From Hydractinia symbiolongicarpus (Eukaryota > Cnidaria > Hydrozoa > Anthoathecata > Hydractiniidae): 64,000 bases of DNA. Shown here in pieces: positions 1 to 10,786 of the stretch. The position numbers were made by a program, and so were the translations under genes. The stretch spans positions 21,366,501 through 21,430,500 of the forward strand of contig NC_079886.1 in NCBI RefSeq assembly GCF_029227915.1. Direction: 5' to 3'. Position 1 is the first letter of the stretch, and each line of letters starts with the position of its first letter. The notes beneath the pieces are model-generated. The model saw nothing but the letters and a program-made list of their open reading frames with translations. It was not told where the DNA came from and made no database searches.

Positions 1-12
1 AGCCAACAAGAC

Positions 13-1482
13 ATGGATATGTTTCAGCGGGAAGAAATGATTAAAACCAGACCTATTGTAAAAAGCAAATTGAATGAATGGAGAGACTGGTTAATAAATC
101 ATGTACCTAGGGCCATTAAGGATAAAACAACAAAAGCTTTCAAAACCATGAAGGATAAGATCATGGCTTTGTATAAAAAGGGCAGTGGAGAGGAAGATGA
201 GGAAGAGGAAAACCCCTATACACCAACTCTTAGAAACGCACTTCTCCAAGGTCTTATTAATAGTGGAAAAGTTGTTCACGATCCTGTAACCAACACTTTC
301 AATCGTGTAGTAAACTCTCCTGGGACGGGGAAGATAATGGTTTCTGATTTTACACCCGAACTGATTTCACGATTAGCTGTGGAAAACGGTGAAAAGGGGT
401 ACATCCTTGAGGTTGATGTTAGTTACCCACGGGAACTTCATGATTCTCATAACGACCTTCCTTTCATACCCGAGAGGAAAAAGATTAATGGTGTTGAGAA
501 ACTGACACCATGTCTTTCAGACAAGACAAACTACATCATCCATATCCGTGCGCTTGATCAGGCGTTGAAGCATGGTCTTGTTCTTGATAAGGTTCATAGA
601 GTCTTGAGATTTAATCAGAGTGCGTGGTTGAAGTCGTACATAGATTTTAACACTGATTTGCGTACTAAATCAACTAATGACTTTGAGAAGGACTTTTTCA
701 AGCTTATGAACAATTCGTTCTTTGGTAAGACAATGGAGAATCGGCGTAAGCACAAGGATATACGCTTGGCTACAAAGAAGGATCAGTATGAGAAGCTGGT
801 GATGAAGCCAAACTTCAAGGGTAGCACATGGTTCTCGGAAACACTGATGGGTATAGAGATGTCCAAGATCAAGATCAAAATGAATAAGCCGATATACCTG
901 GGACTGGCAATTCTCGACATGTCCAAGATGATTATGTACGAGTTTCACTATGATTACATGAAACCGAAATATGGTGATGACGTGAAACTGTGTTACATGG
1001 ATACTGATTCATTCGTATACCACATCAAAACCAACGACTTTTACAGAGATATCGCCGATGATGTGTCTGCGAGATTTGACACATCGGGGTATGATAAGGA
1101 AGATGGTAGACCTCTACCATTAGGTTTGAATAAAAAGATCATTGGGCTGATAAAGAACGAGTTAGGTGGTAAGGTGATGACCGAGTTTGTAGCCCTAAGA
1201 GCTAAGACCTATGCATACAAACAACTATGTGGTAAGGAGGATAAGAGGTGTAAGGGGGTGAAGAAATGTGTGGTGAGGGAGACCATAGGTTTCACTGATT
1301 ATAAGAGATGCCTGTTTGAGGGTGAGAACATTTACAGAACCCAAGTGACCTTTCGATCCATTAAGCATGATGTTCACACAATAAAAACAAATAAACTGGC
1401 GCTCAATGCCGATGATGATAAACGCATAATTTTGGAAGATGGTATTACCACACTGGCTAGAGGACATTATAGACACACATAA
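13..1482 (+). pseudogene. Polinton/Maverick-like protein-primed DNA polymerase B, internally deleted copy
   Basis: The frame is open from the left edge to a stop at 1482, so the true start may lie outside the window. The C-terminal two thirds look like the palm and thumb of a type B DNA polymerase of self-synthesising transposons: a palm-A-like motif (DVSYP, near residue 135), the helix motif NNSFFGKTMENR, and the catalytic YMDTDS motif near residue 330. The first 75 residues resemble the N-terminal region of cnidarian Polinton polymerase proteins, followed by an acidic linker (EEDEEEEN). The 3'-5' exonuclease and most of the region between them are missing, so N-terminus and palm look joined by an internal deletion around nucleotides 240-330. 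The frame is still open, so the deletion may be fairly young. It is inferred to be inactive. No terminal inverted repeat was found in the window. Confidence 0.8.
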
Positions 1483-4320
1483 CACTATAAATTATAAGGC
1501 ACGACAGATGAGGGTGGGTAGGGACCCATGGGACGGGGATGGGGCACGGCGGGGGTGGGGGTTTTGGACAGATATTATAGAGCATGCCCGCTTATTTAAC
1601 GTAAAGTGGTAAAGTGCTAACGGATTTATTGACTCCTCTATCGTTGATTTGACGTGGATGGTCTATAATTTGACGTAGAATGGCACAACATATTAATCGC
1701 TGTGCTAACATCCGCACTTTCCTATCTCTCCTATTGCGCACCTTGTGTAGAGACAGTCCGGCAGGTGCATCTCAGACAATACATTGAGGAATTTAGCAGA
1801 AATGAAAAACTCCTGTTTTATGATGGGGACTTATTGTTCGATGCTACTACTGAAGGGGCGGTTAGAATGAAAGTCGAGCAACGCTCTGAAGGATGCGCGA
1901 TCGGTAGCCCGGAGTTCTGTCAGGTCACATACCCTACAAAACCTAAAGTGTGTACTCAGACTCCGGTGGACACTCTAGGTACCACTTGCATACTGCACAA
2001 ATTGATCCCCTGCATGGTCAAGCTGAATTCGAAATCGTTGACAACACCTTTAATATCGGGAGAATAGGTTAAATAAGAACACGTGTTTACAATATATCTC
2101 CGTTTATCTCTTTTTTTCTATTCACTATCATAACTCTCGTGTCATCAAAATCGTCCCTCTTCTTCTGCCCAAGTCCTCTCCATCGTCGATGTCTTTACGA
2201 CATTACAACACCGTTCTCTATGCCTTTACAGACGGAGTTTAGTTTCCACGGAGCAGTCTTATACACTCATGCCTCTGCGCCTTTACCCCTAGTCTTTTGG
2301 AAATGTTCCTCACACTAGCCTTACCCACACTTATGGCTGGTGCAATACCACCTATAGCAAGACGAAGTAACGCACCAAGCCCTGTTGTCAATACACCAAG
2401 TCGACATCTAGTGGTGATGACGCTAACTCCTCGTAAGGCGTGATCACTCCGTCTAACCCATGTACCACGTATCTTGAACTTTTTTGCGAGTCCATCACGC
2501 TCTTTCATCTCTCTGCAGAGGTACTGGTAAATCTCTTTCGTAGTCTATAGTCTGTAATTTTATCCTGCATGCTATCGTCCTAGAGCGCAGTAGCAATGTC
2601 GGATATAACTTCATACCATCCATCTTTATCCTATAAACACCTGTATTGTGATATCCTGAAACGCTATATTTTTATCATGGTGATATTCATTAGTCAGCAA
2701 AAACTCGAGCCTTTCTTTAGACCTTTCACAGGGAGGAGGATGGGGGTTTTGAAATTCCACGTGATCGTGCTACCCTAAGTTGCTGACTTGTAAAGCAAGA
2801 ATCTTAGAGTTTTTACCGTTAAGTAGGTAATGGTCTTCATCAAGCTGAGGGCAGACAAGTCGTAGTCTATTGTATACATCAGTCTTGTATCTACCATTAT
2901 GATCTCTTGTGTTAAAATTATTGCCACCTGCAGGTACAGGCACACCCATAGCTCCCTATTGATGACTACCGTGCTACCTATGGGTGCTCTAAGTCTGCAA
3001 ATACTGTTGTCAAGCACATAGACCATGGCTTTGACTTTTGCCTGCTTGTTGATGATGGCTTGAATATTTTGGATTATGCCAGACTGGTCTAATGCTGATG
3101 TACAGCTGTTCCATGTTTCTTTTAGAAGAAAAGATAAACATTTACTCGTATTACCCAAAGGTGAATTAAATGTTTAATCGCGTTGAATGGCCCCTCGGTA
3201 TCATTACTCTTGAGCATCAAGATATCTACATATCGACGACTGTGCATATACCAGTAGTATCTCCAGAGCATACCAAGTACCCTATCGAGGTTCCAAAGTC
3301 TAAACTTAATAATCCTGTGCAAGTTGCATGGCAGGCTGGGCAGGCGTTCCCAGTTCTGGCCTACTCAGGTCAACATTGCAACACATTACACTACAACAGC
3401 TTTAAGCATCTCTGCAAATTACATGACGGGATCCCTACTGCTCATCAAAGGTATCTTTTGCTTTCACGTCTACCACCATATGCGACGTATATCCGGAAGG
3501 ATTAAGTACCGATGTCATTCCATGATGGGTTTAACCAGTACGACAATCCTTACTCAACATCTGGATTTGCACAAGTGTGTAACAAGTATGGTGCAGACCC
3601 TAAAGGCAAGTTCAGAGTTATAGGTTAAACAACAGCGAGTGGTGGCCACAAGTTGATAGTGACTAGACCAAGTTTATCATGCCTACAAGTCTAAGAGTGT
3701 AAGAAGCGCTTATCCTCGGTTCACAAGCACAACCAAAAGCCTTCCTATTGGTTCTTGGAGGAGACAACTATACAGCGATACAAATTCTACTACAAAACTT
3801 TGAATCTATAGTGTTGAGAGCGGAAGATGTAGGGCGGGATATAACCACCTTCCAAAACGTGCTGCAGTACGCCAGAAGCCCTGTAAACTTTGTCGTGATG
3901 CCAAGCGTGTACATTCTACCCCTGATATGTTGCTCGACATTGGCAAATTTTAGGGTTACAACAACAACATCCTGATAACGCGAAATCTTTACGACCTTTG
4001 CCTACCTTGCTGACATATACCACAACGAGGGCGACAAAACCAGCAAGACCGAGGTACAGGTGTTGCGCAACAAACTCTACCACTTTTGCAGTAAATCTGA
4101 AAAAGAGAGACACTACCGTGCCAATAATCTCAGGAAATGCCAACCTGCTTTGCCTGCTATTTACTTTAGAAACTTGAAAAGTCTCTCGAGCTGTTCTTGT
4201 ACAAACAAAGCTCTTACTAGCACTCTCTCCACCTCCACCTCCACCTCCAGTTCCTCCCCTTGTCACTGCCAGTACGATTGTTGAGATTAACATACCAACA
4301 GCAGGGATGATGCTTGCAAT
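1483..4320. pseudogene. Degenerate Polinton-like remainder with frameshifted coding fragments
   Basis: Short coding-like fragments occur here on both strands with no intact frame. On the minus strand, roughly 2780-2990 reads as a hydrophilic segment (DHNGRYKTDVYNRL) in a different frame from the longest open frame, which points to a frameshift. On the plus strand, roughly 3505-3629 encodes a short C-terminal segment ending at a stop. On the minus strand, 3916-4293 encodes a Gly-run protein with two hydrophobic segments, possibly a small membrane protein. 2239-2508 on the minus strand is a basic frame with a central hydrophobic stretch. I cannot assign these to named capsid or maturation genes. 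Their position beside the polymerase suggests the rest of the same element. The plus-strand frame at 1702-2067 is also unassigned. Confidence 0.4.
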
Positions 4321-4417
4321 GATTATTCTCTCTTCTTGAATACAACATGGTAAATGCAGTTTTGCGAAATTTGTACTTAATTTTGCACCACAAATATTTG
4401 TAAAAATATCAGTATAC

Positions 4418-4593
4418 TAGTCGTTAGCCCGTGGAATAATCCACTTGTTCGCCCGTCCTTTATATTTGCCCTTTCCAAAGTGGATAAAAATATATCGCAT
4501 TTGATATTCGTGTTTCCGTAACATGATTTTCTAACTCAGCGGGGGGTCCGCACAGAGACAGACAGATGGAATACGGCTATTATTAAAGAGATA
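4418..4593 (+). repeat. Hairpin-headed repeat with embedded GACA tract, copy 1
   Basis: The copy opens with a short stem-loop head (TTAGCCCGTGGAA...TCCAC, then a GCCCGTCCTTT block). It contains a shared block around 'aaaatatatcgcattt', a short GACA repeat, and a tail ACGGCTATTATTAAAGAGATA. The same head and tail recur at 4592-4745, around 29.26-29.51 kb and 61.87-62.15 kb. A hairpin near one end and a microsatellite inside resemble non-autonomous Helentron (HINE, 'pearl'-type) elements, but no rolling-circle protein is present to confirm this. Confidence 0.6.
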
Positions 4594-4745
4594 GTCGTTA
4601 GTCCTTTAAATTAACCGGTTGCAATAAAGTGGACAAAAATATATCGCATTTGGTATTGGTGCGCATTTTAAAAATTTCGTTTTTCCGTTACGGGACGCAA
4701 CTTTCGCGGACACACTGACAAAATAGGCTATTATTAAAGAGATAT
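4592..4745 (+). repeat. Hairpin-headed repeat, copy 2, head-to-tail with copy 1
   Basis: This copy starts directly at the tail of the previous one (AGTCGTTAG...). It shares the 'gtggacaaaaatatatcgcatttg' block in pieces and the same tail (GGCTATTATTAAAGAGATA). Its head hairpin is degraded. The exact tandem junction means two units inserted or duplicated in the same orientation. Confidence 0.55.
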
Positions 4746-5082
4746 ATCCAAAAAAATAACATGTTGAGAATGAGAAGAACACATCATTTATTTAATCTTT
4801 TTGTATTTTTCGAGCAGGTGTACCTATTTTGGAATGTCGCTAGAAAAGGTTTTAATTTTACAAAAGCATGGTGAAGTAAACGACAACAATGTTTAATTGT
4901 TTTACATATTATTCTTGTTTTTTTTTATAAAAAATTTCTAATTAATGTATTTCTGTATATCAATTTAAATTCCTTTTTTTCTCTGTCGGAGGCGACGTAA
5001 AGAAATTAAAAATTTAAAAAACAAAATTTTTAATTTTTGAAAATAAAATATATTCAATTAGTAACATTTCTCTTACAATACA

Positions 5083-5094
5083 ATATATATAAAC
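5083..5094 (+). promoter_or_regulatory. Possible TATA-like element
   Basis: An ATATATATAAA run lies about 90 nt upstream of the start codon of the channel gene. The surroundings are very AT-rich, so chance occurrence is likely. Confidence 0.2.
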
Positions 5095-5179
5095 AAACTA
5101 GGAAGGTAAAAATAAAATATAAGATTAGAAGAAAGAATACTACTAGTCTGGCTGCAAAGAAAGTCGAAAAATTGGCAAA

Positions 5180-6583
5180 ATGATTGCACACATCATCAAA
5201 ACAAATATTACTTCGATTACATGTGTGTTTTTTCTTTGCTTTTGCACTTTGGTTAAATCAAACAGCACTACAATAGTATTAAAAACATGGCACAACCCAC
5301 CATACTATTATGCCGATCGAGAAATCGACAAAGGTATTATTTACGACATGCTGCAAGAACTAAGACGACAATGTAATCTGTATAACTCAATGGTTGATCC
5401 AAAAAAAGAATGGGTGGGTGACATACAAATATTGCATAACTTCAGTCATGGAGATATATTAAAAGAAATTTTCAAGACCTTGCCAAACAAAACCATCACA
5501 GTCGTTGCATCTACAACACGAGCATTGGTGCAGAATAAGATGCAAAGGAAAATCCTTTTAAATACAAAGCCTGTTGCTGTCTTGAGAGAAGGCGAGTTGT
5601 TACTGCTTGTAAAACTATGGTCAGGAATGAAAAAATGTTTTATCGTTGTCTATTTTTTATTAGTAATAACAGTTTTCATGGCCTTTGTTGTCTGGTGTCT
5701 TGAGCGTAGGAACAATAAACATTTTCCTGAAGACTATGGTCGAGGACTTTGGTGCAGTGTTTGGTTTTGTTTTGTTACTGTGACAACTGTAGGGTTTGGT
5801 GATAAAATTATAAAACATTTTATTTCACGTTTGTTATGTTTCTGCTGGATAATTTTTGGTATGATAATGGTGTCATTGATAACTGCAACCCTTACTCGTG
5901 AAGTTGATCAGGAAATTGATCTACGAGGTGAACATATAGCAGTACTGAACGAGTCCATTGAAATGAGAATGGTAAAGTCCCAACTAAAGGCTATGCCTAT
6001 ACCGTTTAAAACTTACAAAAGTATTTTTAAGGCAGTGCGGATGAAGAAAGCCAGAGCTGCCATCATAGATAAACACGTAGCTGCAGAATTATCAGAATCT
6101 GCATTAATGCGCGGTTTAAAAATTCAGAATAGTCTTTTAAAGGAAACACCAATATATATTTATATTTCCTATTTCAACAAGTTTCGAACATGTATGATAA
6201 ATAACGAACATGGATTGAAAAATATGTTCAATTTTGTTCAGCAAGACTTGAGTACGAAATATATACCAGTTCTTGTCACAACAAAGTTTTTTACAAGAAC
6301 TATGGATGATTTATACAACAATCACGATGGTGGTCTTATAAATGGAATCTCTATTGTTGCAGGTAGTTTGGTATTGCTGGCATTTTTGTCCGAAGCATTT
6401 CAACGTTTATCGAACAGTATTTTTAAGAAAAATAGACCCAAACAGGTTGTCGAAGGCACAGAATTGTGTGAAAGGATAAATGAAATAAAGGCTTTAGTTG
6501 CGCGCATTGAAAGCATCGTTTCCGAAACTGAAAAGAAAGACAGTCAAGTCAAAGTGGATACATTAGACTCCCTAAAAGGTTAG
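5180..6583 (+). CDS. GluR0-like ionotropic receptor with a potassium-type pore
   Basis: This is a single-exon gene of 467 codons. Residues 1-27 form a signal peptide. Residues 28-148 look like the S1 half of a bilobed ligand-binding domain (start LKTWHNPPYYY; R114 in ASTTRA is placed where iGluRs bind the ligand carboxylate). Residues 152-174 form M1. Residues 190-208 are a re-entrant pore ending in TVTTVGFGD, the potassium selectivity filter. Residues 212-239 form M2, ending in an iGluR-like SLITATLTRE. S2 runs about 240-385, with D297 a candidate ligand residue. M3 is 386-407, then a tail with a short coiled-coil-like segment (430-455). This is the order S1-M1-P-M2-S2-M3 of ionotropic glutamate receptors, with no amino-terminal domain. 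Related K-selective receptors are known from bacteria (GluR0) and a bdelloid rotifer (AvGluR1). The ligand is unknown. A polyadenylation signal follows at 6658. Confidence 0.8.
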   Translation: MIAHIIKTNITSITCVFFLCFCTLVKSNSTTIVLKTWHNPPYYYADREIDKGIIYDMLQELRRQCNLYNSMVDPKKEWVGDIQILHNFSHGDILKEIFKTLPNKTITVVASTTRALVQNKMQRKILLNTKPVAVLREGELLLLVKLWSGMKKCFIVVYFLLVITVFMAFVVWCLERRNNKHFPEDYGRGLWCSVWFCFVTVTTVGFGDKIIKHFISRLLCFCWIIFGMIMVSLITATLTREVDQEIDLRGEHIAVLNESIEMRMVKSQLKAMPIPFKTYKSIFKAVRMKKARAAIIDKHVAAELSESALMRGLKIQNSLLKETPIYIYISYFNKFRTCMINNEHGLKNMFNFVQQDLSTKYIPVLVTTKFFTRTMDDLYNNHDGGLINGISIVAGSLVLLAFLSEAFQRLSNSIFKKNRPKQVVEGTELCERINEIKALVARIESIVSETEKKDSQVKVDTLDSLKG

Positions 6584-7390
6584 AGTGAAGATGTTTGTTT
6601 ACAGACGAATTTTTATGGTATTTGTGTTTTATTTTATATGAAAACTTAAATAGTTCCAATAAAATCGGATTAATTAATCTTAGGGGGTAGGGGGTTTCCT
6701 TTATTAGCGAGGCACTTTTAACTTTGAGTCCATAATTTTCCCAAAATATGGGCAATTATTCAGAAAGGGAGATATTGCACGTTTCTCAACTATTTGAAAT
6801 ATATATTATTTTAAGAACAACTCGGGCTAAGCATGTGGAAAAAATAGAGAAATTAGCCGGGGGTAAATTTTTAGGGAGAAGCTCGCCTGGTACCTTCTTT
6901 TATTTTGAAATCACAGAACAAAGCAAGTAAAATAAATTTCTGGCAACATTATTTTCTATTTAAGTTGAATTTTTTCAGAATTTCTTTTAAAGAATTCTTT
7001 AAAATGTTTTTTTATTAGCTTTAGGGGACTTTACTTTTGTTTGTCACTACGGTGCTAAACACCAAGCAATATTAGCAAGGTCAAATAACTTGGGAACGGG
7101 TGGATAGAACTGAAGCCGTCTTCTGCGTGGGTAACTAAGGATCGGCTTGGACCAAAATTAGACTAATTTTCTGAAGCTGAGTTAACCCACCCGTTTCAAA
7201 AAGGACGGTTTGATGACGTCACCAAAACAATTCTAAACCTGAATATCTAGTTGACCATTTGTCGAAAGCACACGATATATAATACATTATTTTGAAAAGC
7301 ACATGAAGTTCTACATAGCAGAACAGCTAAAAAAAATTCTAGCAATTGTTTTTGGCACATTAACGGATTTTTGCTGACTTCAGCATTATC
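6584..7390. other. Intergenic, no supported gene
   Basis: The stretch begins with the 3' UTR of the channel gene, with AATAAA at 6658-6663. An inverted pair around AACGGGTGG (about 7095) and CCACCCGTT (about 7185) suggests a small foldback repeat. Short open frames here lack codon or motif support. Confidence 0.5.
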
Positions 7391-9371
7391 CTTAGGGTGG
7401 TTTACCAAGAAAAAAACTATATTCCAGATGATTGTCTTTTCTGAAGTTACTTGATGAGGATATCATAGTACGCGACAGTACGACAAAATTAATTGCCATG
7501 GTTGCCCGTTGCTAGAAAAAAATATAAGCAAAATATGACATTTTGCTGCTCGACGCCTAACCAAATAACTGAATAACATGCGCTATATCAAGCGTCCTTT
7601 TTGGCCGCGTATGTTCCTTAAGGGTCACGCGTATGGATTGAGTAAAACGCATTTTTTTAAAAAGGCGCCAGGGGAAAAAGGCACTTTTTTTAAAAAAAAA
7701 TTGAAAATTTGTCCATTGATTCTTGAGCAGTTTCAATGTAGGAGTTATGTAAAACACTATTTAGGTCATCGAACGTAGTTTGCGCCATTGGCGGAGGCAT
7801 GTTCATACATCTGCAAAACGTTGACATTCTGTTAAAACCTAGTCCATTTTCACAAAATAAGATGATAGGTCTTTTATTAATTTAATAGAAGTTCCAGAAG
7901 TTCTGTTACATTGTTTTGAGGAACAGAACTTGATCTTCCATTCACAAGAAACACATCTTAGTTCGAAAAAATGCGCGAGTCCCATCTTCGACGGCAAGTG
8001 AAGAATGTTGACAGCAGAAACACAATCTGGACAGCAAGAAACCAGCAATAATAATGAAATAATAATGAAAGAAATAGGTCACTGTTCATGAAAAATTACA
8101 TTTAGGCATATGTTCAAATTCAAAGTCTTCCTCTGCTTGTTCTTAGAAATCAATTTTATCTGCTGAACTATGTGGATTTTCTTCAGTAACAACATCCTCT
8201 TGCTACGCTTGTTCTTAATTAAATCAGTTTTTTTTGCATTTCCTCTGAAAAACTTTCTTTTCTTTCCTTTACTATAATGGTATGTCTTTGTAGAACCCAT
8301 TTCAGCAGTAAAACAACCAAAACAAAAAGCTTTTCTGACTGGAGGGAAAAATCACACCTTCTCTCCAAGAGCTCTAGATGAAGAAAGATTTTTTGGTTTC
8401 CAAAGTATAGCTTATAGTTCCGAAATGTATTAAGGAGAAAATCACGACTTTCGGGCGTAATTTAGTGAAAACTCTAGGGCGTTAGCGCTGTTACTTCCCG
8501 AGATATTCGCGAAATAGTTTCGCTAAGGCACGTTGCTAGGGACAAAAAGCTTGACAGGTAGGCAAATTTTTTTTAAATTTTTGGCAAATTTGATAAGATT
8601 TTGAATTTTTAGGTTAAGGCTATCAAAAACATAAAAATCAAAATTTTCAATTTTTTTCCAAGAAATGGCCATTTTTCGTCTGAAAGAAAGGCTAAAACAG
8701 GGCGAAACTGGCAATACCTCGACAAAATAACTGAAAAACAAAACTTCGATTGGAAAATCGGTTTCATTTAAACACTAGGTGGTACTAATGTCTGCATCGA
8801 CAGAAGAAATTGTAAAGTGTGTGTGCTTCGATCTTAAGAATTTTTGTTTTGTGTGGATTCCGAACTTAAACGGCAAAAAACCTGTTTAAGGATTATTTTA
8901 TGGACATTCTTGGCTTGTGGATCGGCAAAAGGTTTCAGCCTCACTATTTCGACCTGAAAGCACCAAATACCTAAGACCTTAAGTCTTAAGTCTAACTGAT
9001 GGCGAGTAAACTCCGACGAATTCACTTTGGTGGATACACTGTTAATGAGGCTTGCTTACTGATTGTGCAAAAATAAGTTTTACGTTTAAAATCTAAAATT
9101 ATTGTTTTGAGAGGGTCAAAAATGGCATCTAGCGATTTTTAAGCGTTAAAAATGGAACAAGATACAGAAAACCCCCTGAAAATGACAAATATGGTCGCTA
9201 TGGGCGTTGCTATGCAGTTTTTTTTGCACTTGGTTGTGAAAAGTGCCAGATAAACCGAAATTTATAATTAGCGCTACTTACCACCGCATTCTAAGATGTA
9301 TTTGTCGTCTGAAAACAGGTAAAAAGACAATTCCTGAAATTTAGACATTTTTCTTGGTAAACCACCTTAAG
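7391..9371. mobile_element. Mutator-like DNA transposon relic with terminal inverted repeats
   Basis: The left end (from 7391) and right end (to about 9371) carry matching inverted termini with the shared core GGTGGTTTACCAAG. Inside them the stretches ATTGTCTTTT and CAG also align, so the inverted repeat is roughly 60 bp with gaps. A broken transposase frame lies inside on the minus strand (7690-8300). No clean 8-11 bp target duplication is visible. The element is too short for a full transposase and looks internally deleted. The interval 8300-9300 holds no recognisable coding sequence. Confidence 0.6.
7690..8300 (-). pseudogene. Mutator-like transposase N-terminal remnant
   Basis: Read on the minus strand, three fragments follow each other. 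First is a basic start with KGKKRKFFRGN (8300-8079). Then comes a zinc-ribbon-like segment with CCPDC...LPSKMGLAHFF...CVSCEW (8048-7839). A third fragment in another frame contains FCRCMNMPPPMAQTTF (about 7825-7690). This series is typical of the N-terminal half of a Mutator-like transposase common in cnidarian genomes. Stops and frame changes separate the parts and the catalytic domain is absent. The assignment is from remembered motifs and was not searched. Confidence 0.5.
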
Positions 9372-10172
9372 TTAATGTTTAAGCTAATCGTTTTCTATTT
9401 TCACAAAAAATTCGTTTCCTATTTTCACAAATTGGATGACCGCTTTAGCAAAATAGCTGTATATGAAGGGCAACGGTTATGGTAGTTGGGCAACGCTTAT
9501 GGTAGTTTCTTGTATGACAAACAACAACTTTTACGGATATCATTTCCTCATATGAAAGCGGTCCCCTCAAAACTGCTAAATGAAAACAAGTACTTTTCCA
9601 GAAATATTAAAGATAAAAATTATCAATTTTCTAAGATTTTTCTCCAAAAAAACGCGAAATTTTTTATCATTAATACCAATTTTAGTTCAGCGCATAGGAT
9701 TAAAATTTACCTCCCGCGAAAAACTAATATAAAAGACAATTTCATATGAAAGAGTTTGAAAAATTGTCTAAGAATTTGTACGTTTCTTTGGAAAATCTCG
9801 ATTGGTTATTAAGATTTTAGACTTAAAAATCCCACTAATTATACATGACATCATAAACTACAATCCTTTACCAAAATTTTGAGATGATGGTACTTTTTTC
9901 GAGCATTTGCTTAGTTGAAACCCGTGAATTCTATTCTGCTGGATTGACAAGTAACCTCTGAAAAGTTTCAATTGCTTGAACCTTGTACAGAAATAGCTAT
10001 AAAACTACTTATGGGGACGAACTTGCCACCTGGTTTTAATATTTATCTATATATATAAAGATCTTGCTAACTCACAAGCGCAGAGATCTGGGGATATTAA
10101 TAGAAAAACAGCTTTACGGGGTTCTAGTAATCGAAATAGCACCCAGCCATTAGTCGTAATATTTTTGACATT
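9372..10172. other. Intergenic, no supported gene
   Basis: A 22-bp direct duplication (GGGCAACG[G/C]TTATGGTAGTT) lies at 9467-9509. The open frame over 9486-9749 has no recognisable features and is probably chance. Confidence 0.45.
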
Positions 10173-10472
10173 TTGAGAGAAATTTACAATGTTGTGATAA
10201 AGAACGTGCTAAAGTTTTTTCATATGTCTTTAGTTTTTTTTCGCCGTTGTAAAACTCTTGGCGATAATTCCGTTCGGGCTAAACTTCAAGATTGTAATTC
10301 CCGAGAAAATATATTTGTAGGTTGTGGTAAGAAAAATTGCCAGGTTTGTAACTTTTTAGAAAATGCGAGCACTTTTTCCAGTTTTAATTGTATTAGAACA
10401 TATAATTTAAGGAAAGGTTAATTTGATTGTAATTTTAATAGCGTGGTTTATAAATTAACGTGTGAATCTTAA
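10173..10472 (+). pseudogene. Probable Penelope-like retroelement C-terminal fragment
   Basis: One frame reads through a single stop (TAA at 10419) from FFRRCKTLGDNSVRAKL, through CGKKNCQVCNFL, to NFNSVVYKLTCES. This order matches the zinc-finger-like linker and the beginning of the GIY-YIG endonuclease of Penelope-like elements, where a 'VVYLLTC' strand precedes the catalytic core. The endonuclease itself is missing: the fragment ends at a palindromic tract of GTTAGCTAGC repeats. It is clearly non-functional. Confidence 0.5.
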
Positions 10473-10512
10473 ATAGTTAGTTAGCTAGCTAGCTAACTAT
10501 TTCTAGCTAGAT
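10473..10512. repeat. Palindromic TAGCTAGC tract
   Basis: Several overlapping TAGCTAGC and AGTTAG...CTAACT units form a near-perfect palindrome at the 3' break of the Penelope-like fragment. Confidence 0.6.
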
Positions 10513-10585
10513 TGCCACTTTATTTTTTAAAAATCTTATTATTCAACAGCTCGAGCAATAGTTTTTAAACCAACAGATAGGTCCA

Positions 10586-10752
10586 ATGAATATTTCAAAG
10601 GTTACAAGGCGTAATCTGAATTTCTCGGAAGACTATCTTTTTACTTGCAACGAATGCAAAGTCCAGAATGAAACACAAGTGAACCACGGTATCTTGCTAA
10701 ACTTTCAATCCCAATTACGAGTTAAAATTGAGCCAACTAGATATGTACGGCA
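10586..10752 (+). CDS. Possible isolated exon, unknown
   Basis: An open stretch ends at a good donor (CAA|GTAAGC at 10752). It contains RRNLNFSEDYLFTCNECK, which loosely resembles the R...L...Y.F.C.C..C post-SET segment of SMYD-type proteins. No partner exon was found and the similarity is short, so this may be chance. Confidence 0.15.
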
Positions 10753-10786
10753 AGTAAGCTGTATTTTCCCGAATTTTTAAGCGTTC

